From assembly GCA_029204225.1 (NCBI GenBank), contig CM055095.1, forward strand, positions 55,393,612 to 55,457,611: a stretch of DNA of 64,000 nucleotides, in the 5' to 3' direction. Positions 57,805-64,000 of the stretch are shown piece by piece. Source of the DNA: Diphasiastrum complanatum (Eukaryota; Streptophyta; Lycopodiopsida; Lycopodiales; Lycopodiaceae). Every line of letters starts with the position of its first letter. Within the stretch, counting starts at the first letter, position 1. The translations under genes were made by a program, and so were the position numbers. A model generated the notes under the pieces. The model did not search any database. It saw nothing but the letters and a program-made list of their open reading frames with translations, and had not been told where the DNA came from.

Positions 57805-58723
57805 TGTTGTAAAGCTAACTCGGGTGCACCCAGCGTGCCCTGTAAGACTCTAAGGGGTGACACTCTCTAAGGTCCCAGAGCAAGTTAGAACGTCAAGGAC
57901 TGAGCCTCCGACCTGTGGTGAGCCAGTCAAGTAGTCACAAGTCATGAGCTAGCTCTGGAGCTCGAGTCATGGCCTAGTCAAGAAAGCAAGTTGATTCGGC
58001 CGCCGGGACGGCTCCCGGGACCCATGTCTGGGAGCCAGACTGATTCTGCCAGGCTTGTCAGGCTTAATCAGCAAAATAAAAACTAAGTCCTAAAAAGTGT
58101 GCTTTACTAGAAAGCACTATGTTTCAAACCAGAGGGGGTGCGCCGAATCACAGCAGCACTATAGGGGGAGTCCAGCAAACAGAAACTTGGGCAGCTCAAC
58201 CAGCGCCAGGAATCCAGTCGCCAGGTCTCAGCTCCCTCTACCAGCACGAGCCAGGCACAATGCCCAGCACGTGTTGGTGGCCCCGAGACCGGTCAGTCTA
58301 TGTATGAATGTAACCTCTTCCAAATCTAATAAAGTTGACCCTTGGGGATGATTACCATTTTGGTTTTGCCTCCGGGACTGGTCCAAGTGGAAGGACCCTT
58401 ACTACAACATTTTTGCGTCGCCGGCGCCTAAGGGTCCCTATCATCGACATGGGGCTTGCCGCTATGCCAATCGGTCAGTTTGGCGACCACTATGCCTTGG
58501 GTTTCATGTGTGGCTTGTCTTTGCCTTTGGTTACCTTTTGGGGACGAATTCTGAGTTGGCTTTCATGTTGGTTGGGATTCCAGTTTTCTTAAGTTTGAAT
58601 GGTTAAGCTTGTTACGTTTCTGAGTTGGCTTTTACGTAAGTGCATGATGGATGAATGTTAGACTTAAGCGCGTGTTGGGGAAACCGCTCAAGTCCCAGCG
58701 CCCTTTGAGACGCCGGCGCAACA
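57805..58723 (+). repeat. 5' LTR of the gag-only gypsy element
   Basis: 919 bp, TGTTGTAAAGC to GGCGCAACA. It contains an 84-codon ORF (58335-58589) that is also open in the 3' LTR. Confidence 0.95.
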
Positions 58724-58725
58724 TG

Positions 58726-58737
58726 TGGTATCAGAGC
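58726..58737 (+). other. Primer binding site (tRNA-Met) of the gag-only gypsy
   Basis: TGGTATCAGAGC, canonical, 2 bp after the LTR. Confidence 0.92.
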
Positions 58738-58806
58738 TGACTAGTCGGTCAGCTACGCAAGTCTCACAGGGATGGCCACGTTTTGGGATTTGTCATGACA
58801 ACCGTT

Positions 58807-59205
58807 GCACAAGGTGCTGCCCACAATGTAAGCACGGGTGCGTCCACGGTCGGGGTGGTCGGCAGAACGGGGGACTTGATGAGGCAAGGTGCTGCCCTTG
58901 AGGTGTAAGCACGGTCAGTTCCCGCGGTTCTGGCCTGGCACCGTCTGCACGTAGTACAGATGAGGCAATGTGCTGCCATTAGGTTGGTGAGAGCACGGTC
59001 TATGCCTTATGGGGTGCGGGGTGACATATTCAAACTGTACGAGTTAACCATTGATACAGAGATGCTGCTCGAATTTGGGTGTAAAGCATGGGTGGTTAGC
59101 TGCCTGTGCAGGATAGTTGCCGATCGTTTAGCTATAAGGGCTATCGACCAAAAAGTGGTGGGGCGTGACTGAGGCAATGTGGTGCTTAATGGTGAAAGCA
59201 CGGAT
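58807..59205 (+). repeat. Four repeated hairpin units in the leader, candidate packaging signal
   Basis: Units of the type gaggcaatgtgctgcc...gtgaaagcacgg contain a GTGCT/AGCAC stem: arms at 58814-58818 with 58831-58835, 58889-58893 with 58908-58912, 58970-58974 with 58992-58996, and 59182-59186 with 59197-59201. They start about 80 bp after the PBS. The flanking sequence gaggcaa...cggt is conserved between units, whereas the loops vary. Confidence 0.6.
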
Positions 59206-59556
59206 GGTTGGATGGATGTTTCCCCGTGGGCTAATTCTGTGATAGATTTGTGTGGGCGCGGCTAGGCAAAGGTCCTATGTCCGGTCTCAGGGGGGTTTGT
59301 GGCTTGAGAGGGATCCTCTGTATTTGCTTTGGTTGGTATGTTCCATTTGTTGTGTGCTTGCTTGGACACAAATGACCTGGTTCCTACCTGGCTCTCAGGT
59401 GATGTGAGCGTACTAAGTTTGAGGAGGGGCTATTTTCATTGAAGCTGATTTAATAAAGAAGAAAAGAGGGCTGTGGGTCCCAGCCGACAGAAGGGAGAGT
59501 TTCAAAAATAAAAAGGATTGAGGCGATAATCTGTTGGAAGTATACCTCTTGCTATA

Positions 59557-60927
59557 ATGGAGGACCACCTTGATGAGTTACGAGCATTGACGGACGGAGA
59601 GGAGCTGGCTCGAGAATACGGCTCCCGCATGCATCGAGAAGGCACCAGGTCCAAGTCAAGAAAGAAAGAGCGTATGCACTCCACAGTGGCGCCTCTCCAA
59701 GAAGAGATGGGTGGCCCTTCTGAACCTACACCAAGAGACGAACCCTTGCCAGAGGCGCAACATGACCTCTTTGAAGTGAAGATGCAGCAATACTTATCAA
59801 GCGCAATGACGGCTATGCTTAGCGAGGTGAAGAAGGACAGAGAAACAGAAAGGAAAGAATGGCAAACATCCCTACGAACCATGAACCTTACTCAATTTAA
59901 CCTTGCTAGAGAAATGAGAGACGGGCTAACACATCTTGAAGCCAGGTTTGAAGAGTTGGAGGCAACTAGAGGGAATGCAGTGGCGCCTCCTCCACATATA
60001 CCAAGAGAACCACGAGCGCGAAACATAGAAGGCCCAAAGAAAACTGCCAAAGTAAAAGCACCACCTACTTTCAAAGGAGAGCGTGACATTCGAATTGTGG
60101 AAGATTGGTGGTTTCACATGGACCATTACTTCCGTCTAATGAACACTCCTGAGGAAGAAAGAACGGACTTGGCATTAGCATATTTTAAGGGCTACACTAC
60201 AAATTGGTACCGGATGGCAGGAATGCATTTCAAGAAATGGGACGCTTTCAAAACCGCATTACGAGAGGAGTTCATACCAAAGGATTCACACATGAGATTG
60301 AGGACAGAATTATCAGGCCTCAAACAGAAAGGGCCATTGCGAGAGTACCTCAATAAATTCAGACATAGTGTATGGGTTATTGAAGATATGTCCGAGGCGG
60401 ACAAAACTCATTACCTCTTGTCTGGAATGCAGTCTTGGACCCGGCGTGCAATAGGCAGCTACATGCCCCATGATTTCAATTCAACTATTCGGACGGCTGA
60501 AATGATTTGTGATTATGAGAGCACATTGGCACCAGCTGCTCCCGCAACCTCAACAAGAGTATTTAGTGGATCCAGACCGAGTCCGAGCTTCTTTTCAAGG
60601 GGGGACTCAACTTCAAATGGCAACCAAGCCTCGAGTAGCGTGAACAAATCCCCAACAAAAATAGGGTTTGGCAACCAAGGCAACAATGGAGGGAACACGT
60701 TCCAAAGGAGAAACAATGTTGGACCTTCAGCTAGTCACAGCAACAACTCACCAACAATGGGCAGTTCCATGCGCTGCTTCAACTGTCATCAGCAAGGTCA
60801 CTCTTGGAGGTCATGCCCCAAACCATTGAACAAGCAAATCATGGCTGCCATTGAAGGATTTGATAGGATAGAGAGAGAGGCATTTGATCAAGAAGATGGT
60901 GAACAGGATGACGAAGAGGACCCATAA
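59557..60927 (+). CDS. Gag of the gag-only gypsy element, intact
   Basis: 456 codons, uninterrupted, from ATG (MEDHLDELRALTDGEELA). Residues 1-120 are charged and helical, with a likely coiled coil near 75-140. The capsid domain (Retrotrans_gag) runs from about 165 to 330: APPTFKGERDIRIVEDWW, ALAYFKGYTTNWYRMAG, TALREEFIPKDSHMRLRTEL, YLNKFRHSVWVIED and MSEADKTHYLLSGMQSW. A Ser/Asn/Gly linker leads to one CCHC knuckle, CFNCHQQGHSWRSC, at about residue 405, and an acidic tail ends the protein. Such Gag forms virus-like particles that package element RNA. It is the only full-length retroelement ORF in the window, consistent with selection on gag in a parasite of autonomous elements (inference). 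Confidence 0.92.
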   Translation: MEDHLDELRALTDGEELAREYGSRMHREGTRSKSRKKERMHSTVAPLQEEMGGPSEPTPRDEPLPEAQHDLFEVKMQQYLSSAMTAMLSEVKKDRETERKEWQTSLRTMNLTQFNLAREMRDGLTHLEARFEELEATRGNAVAPPPHIPREPRARNIEGPKKTAKVKAPPTFKGERDIRIVEDWWFHMDHYFRLMNTPEEERTDLALAYFKGYTTNWYRMAGMHFKKWDAFKTALREEFIPKDSHMRLRTELSGLKQKGPLREYLNKFRHSVWVIEDMSEADKTHYLLSGMQSWTRRAIGSYMPHDFNSTIRTAEMICDYESTLAPAAPATSTRVFSGSRPSPSFFSRGDSTSNGNQASSSVNKSPTKIGFGNQGNNGGNTFQRRNNVGPSASHSNNSPTMGSSMRCFNCHQQGHSWRSCPKPLNKQIMAAIEGFDRIEREAFDQEDGEQDDEEDP

Positions 60928-60933
60928 ACGGAT

Positions 60934-61620
60934 TTGACGGAGTCTGACCTGAATGCCTTACAACAGATAGGGGCACTTGCGGCGTATCGTGAACATCTCA
61001 TGGCGACTCCTGCGAGTGGATCAAAGTTATTGTACGTGAAAGGTTGTATTCAAGGCCAGATCATTTACTTCATGGTAGATCTGGGGGCGTCACATAACTA
61101 CTTGTCAGAAAAACTGACGGGAGAATTGGACATCCAATGTGAAGAAAATGTGACTCCTATTTGTGTGGCGACCGCGAGAGGTACAATGACCATTTGTAGA
61201 TTGGCAACCAACTTACCAATCTCCTTGGGAACCTGGAAGAATCGACTAACGTTCACAATCTTGAAGATGGATGCCTTCGACGCTATTTTGGGATTAAGCT
61301 AGTTTAACGAACATGTGGTGGCCTTCTTGGCAAAAGGGGTTAACCTTGTAGTATTATATAATGGCAGGAGACCTTGTGTCGTCAGAGCTGTGCCAGGGGA
61401 CCAACTAGAAAAGAATGACACAAATGAACCTGAGCCAATCATCCCTCCCAATCTCATTCACCTCTTTAACGAAGGACATCCAACAGTGACAAACCAGCTG
61501 ACGCGAGGTCAAATGGAGCCAACATTGCCTGCAGCTTCTACATCAGAGGTGAATCTAAGTGCCAATGCAGAGCTCAAGGAGCTCAACCTGGGCGACCAAA
61601 CGAAAAATCTAGAGTCCTAG
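60934..61620 (+). pseudogene. Retropepsin-like protease of the gag-only gypsy
   Basis: The frame opens just after the gag stop (60934-61302), has one TAG at 61300-61302, and continues in the same frame (61315-61620). It has a retropepsin fold: YFMVDLGASHNYLSEKLTGE near 61066-61130 and ILKMDAFDAILGLS. The catalytic D-S/T-G reads D-L-G, so activity is doubtful. It ends in a polar tail, NLGDQTKNLES, without any transition to RT. Confidence 0.85.
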
Positions 61621-61985
61621 GGGACTCATCCAGACGTGCGACAAAAATGACATATCTAAGGCTTAAGGGAGCCGTAATACCTTATTCTTTCATGTTAATA
61701 AAGTAAGCCGCATTTCTCATCGAGGAGTGAGCTTCAGTCTAATATCTAAGTGCAACAGCTTTACACAGGTTTTACGCAAGTGAACTAGATCCACACTTTT
61801 TTTGTGTTGGGTGCAAACACAACATCTTTACTTCTCTTTACAGTTGGTCTCCTTTGGTCGGTGAATCAATCTCGTGCCCTTGTATATGTGAATAAAGTTT
61901 GGCCGGTGAATTAAGCTTGTGCCATGAGTCTTAGGTTCTAGTTTGGCCCTGATGAGGACATCAGCTTTCTCAAACGAGGGGAGGA
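61621..61985 (+). other. 3' untranslated part and polypurine tract of the gag-only gypsy
   Basis: No pol sequence. It ends with GAGGGGAGGA (61976-61985) directly before the 3' LTR, a good plus-strand primer. Confidence 0.8.
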
Positions 61986-62894
61986 TGTTGTAAAGCTGAC
62001 TCGGGTGCACCCAGCGTGCCCTATAAGACTCTAAGGAGTGACACTCTCTAAGTTCCCAGAGCAAGTTAGAACGTCAAGGACTGAAGCTCCGACCTGTGGT
62101 GAGCCAGTCAAGTAGTCACAAGTCATGAGCTAGCTCTGGAGCTCGAGTCATGGCCTAGTCAGGAAAGCAAGTTGATTCGACCACCGGGATGGCTCCCGGG
62201 ACCCATGTCCGGGAGCCAAACTAATTCTGCCAGGCTTAATCAGCAAAATAAAAACTAAGTCCTAAAAAGCGTGCTTTACCAGAAAGCACTATTTTTCAAA
62301 CCAGAGGGGGTGCGCCAAATCACAGCAGAACTATAGGAGGAGTCTGACATACAGAAACTTGGGCAGTTCAACCAGCGCCAGGAATCCAGTCGTCAGGTCT
62401 CAGCTCCCTCTACCAGCACGAGCCAGGCACAATGCCCAGCACGTGTTGGTGGCCCCGAGACCGGTCAGTCTATGTATGAATGTAACCTCTTCCAAATCTA
62501 ATAAAGTTGATCCTTGGGGATGATTACCATTTCGGTTTCGCCTCCGGGACTGGTCCAAGTGGAAGGACCCTTACTACAACCTTTTTGTATCGACGGCGCC
62601 TAAGGGTCCCTGTCATCGACATGGGGCTTGCCGCTATGCCAATCGGTCAGTTTGGCGACCACTATGCCTTGGGTTTCATGCGTGGCTTGTCTTTGCCTTT
62701 GGTTACCTTTTGGGGACAGATTCTGAGTTGGCTTTCGGGTTGGTTGGGATTCCAGTTTTCTTAAGTCTAAATGGTTAAGCTTGTTACGTTTCTGAGTTGG
62801 CTTTTACGTAAGTGCATGATGGATGAATGTTAGACTTAAGCGCGTGTTGGGAAACCGCCCAAGTCCTAGCGCCCTTTGAGGCGCGGGCGCAACA
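61986..62894 (+). repeat. 3' LTR of the gag-only gypsy element
   Basis: 909 bp, partner of 57805-58723. High similarity by eye, with a missing 9-10 bp stretch near 62230 as the main length difference. Confidence 0.95.
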
Positions 62895-62897
62895 ATC

Positions 62898-63370
62898 TGT
62901 CAACAAAACATAAGACAAAGCATCATAAATGCCTCTACTTAACTAGAGAGAGAAAATAGCAAGTACAAAACTCGTGGAGAGAGAGAGGGCACAAAGAGCT
63001 TGTCTCCAATTTTGCATTACACACAAATTTCATCATTTTCTCAATGAGAGTACATCACATATATATAGATCCATGGACTCTTCTCCTACTTTTAGTTGAA
63101 TTGGAGTCGTGGATCCACCTCTCAAGCTATCTAGACTTATCCAAGCCACCTCACAATGTCTAATTGTGCCACATAAGTCTTTTCATGCATTAAATGTGGC
63201 ATGTAAAGTACAAATGGCAATTCCTATGGTAGCTCAAGTTTCTACTTCTACCTACCTTGAATATTTTATTCTAAGATGGGTCTATACTAAGCCAAAAGAG
63301 CTCAATTCATCTTTGGCATTTTTTAGGACCCATACTCACAACATTAGATAGATTTTTCAATATTTTGACA
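62898..63370 (-). repeat. 3' LTR of a copia element running off the right edge
   Basis: About 473 bp with inverted ends TGTCAA...TTGACA, a TATATATAG box near 63059 and a PPT (minus-strand AGGAGGAG, complement of 63371-63378) on its right. It starts 3 bp after the gag-only gypsy, which was inserted at this LTR's edge. Confidence 0.85.
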
Positions 63371-63388
63371 CTCCTCCTAAAAATCTAT

Positions 63389-64000
63389 CTAATGTGAATC
63401 AAGCATTGATCTCAAGATAAGACCAAGATTAGATCTATGCTTTGAGAAGGCACTTTTGCAAAGTGGCTTTGTGAGAAGATCAGCAATACACGAAGATGTG
63501 TCGACATGTTCTAAGTTGATTTCACCTCCAATGAGCTTTTCCCTTACAAAATGGTGTGCCACTTCTATATGCTTGCTTCTTGCATGAAAAATAGGATTGT
63601 TTGCAAGAGCTTGTGCCGATATGTTGTCACATTTGATCAAGGGAAGATCATCCTCTTGATGCACTTTAGCTCCATGATTAACCTCTTGATCCAAAGCACC
63701 TCTTTAGTTGTTGTAGTGGGTGCTTTATACTCGGCCTCACAAGATGATAGAGATATGGTATCTTGCTTCTTTGAAAGCCAAGCCACAAGATTGCCTCCAA
63801 GAAAGATAGTATATGCATTAATGGACTTCTGATCTATTTTATCACTTGCAAAATCGGAATCTTAGATTTATCCTTGATAAATCCTTGAGGTTGTTCCATG
63901 TATATCTCCTCCTCAAGATAGCCATTCAAAAAAGCGTTGGAGACATCAAGTTGAAACAGTTTCCACTTAAAAAATAAGGCAAGAGAGATTATGATTCTTA
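63389..64000 (-). pseudogene. Copia RT-RNase H, partial at the window edge, RT deleted
   Basis: RNase H at 63840-63389: QDTISLSSCEAEYKA, IKCDNISAQALANNPIFHAR, KHIEVAHHFVREKL and SCIADLLTKPLCKSAF, complete to its usual end. Upstream, 64000-63875 is RT (KWKLFQLDVSNAFLNGYLEE, EIYMEQPQGF). The two are joined directly near 63870 without the catalytic YVDD block, so about 700 bp of RT is deleted. The 5' part of the element lies outside the window. Confidence 0.85.

Larger units (their letters stand above)
57805..62894 (+). mobile_element. Non-autonomous gypsy element with gag and protease only (TR-GAG-like)
   Basis: 5.09 kb. Direct LTRs at 57805-58723 and 61986-62894, tRNA-Met PBS at 58726-58737, PPT at 61976-61985. 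Flanks are ATCTA on the left and ATCTG on the right, a 5-bp duplication with one mismatch. The internal region has a full gag and a protease domain but no RT, RNase H or integrase sequence in the remaining 370 bp. It would need pol proteins from another element, like the TR-GAG elements described in other plants. Confidence 0.9.

Noticed and set aside
59001-59205. Short ORFs in the leader of the gag-only gypsy
   Set aside because: They overlap the repeated hairpins on both strands and have no domain.

Overview
The window looks like nuclear DNA of a land plant with a large, repeat-rich genome. Evidence: a long intron-less P-class pentatricopeptide-repeat (PPR) gene, a plant-specific FCS-like zinc finger (FLZ) gene with a GT-AG intron, plant-type Ty1/copia and Ty3/gypsy elements with tRNA-Met and tRNA-Asp primer sites, a tRNA-derived SINE, and long CT/GA microsatellites. 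I cannot name the species. A fern or other non-flowering plant is possible but unproven.

Only two host genes are convincing: the PPR gene (4388-7822, +) and the FLZ gene (51577-53149, -, two exons). Almost everything else is transposable elements in several states of decay, many nested in one another.

Layout. 0.6-1.8 kb: badly decayed copia (-). 3.8 and 8.5 kb: two SINE-like copies flanking the PPR gene. 10.2-12.1 kb: internally deleted copia (-). 12.8-18.2 kb: gypsy fragments in both orientations, a degenerate repeat tract, a 'TTACTCGCC' repeat array and unrecognised coding-like debris. 19343-35905: a 16.6-kb gypsy element (-) with paired LTRs, a perfect 5-bp target duplication (TGGTC), PPT and PBS. 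It sits inside the gag gene of an older gypsy element whose gag halves lie at 19161-19342 and 35911-36498, and whose tRNA-Asp PBS and 5' LTR lie at 37716-38483. The 16.6-kb element carries two extra ORFs downstream of pol, preceded by a dense array of TTCnnGAA dimers (heat-shock-element-like), and is itself invaded by a truncated copia (about 26.68-31.95 kb).

39725-48709: a copia element (+) with a perfect 5-bp duplication (AATCT), whose 5' LTR carries a large CT expansion. Its gag is split by a 4.4-kb CACTA-like DNA transposon (40711-45139) with clusters of a palindromic ATCCACGC/GCGTGGAT motif and a three-exon gene of unknown family. 48.7-57.8 kb: the FLZ gene, a local AT-rich duplication and copia scraps. 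57805-62894: a compact gypsy element with gag and protease only (TR-GAG-like) and repeated hairpins after the PBS, inserted two bases inside the edge of another copia LTR (62898-63370), whose body runs off the right end of the window.

Nearly all TE reading frames are broken. The exception is the 456-codon gag of the 57.8-62.9 kb element. The most interesting signals are the extra-ORF module with its HSE-like array, the palindromic-repeat DNA transposon, and the gag-only gypsy with candidate packaging hairpins.
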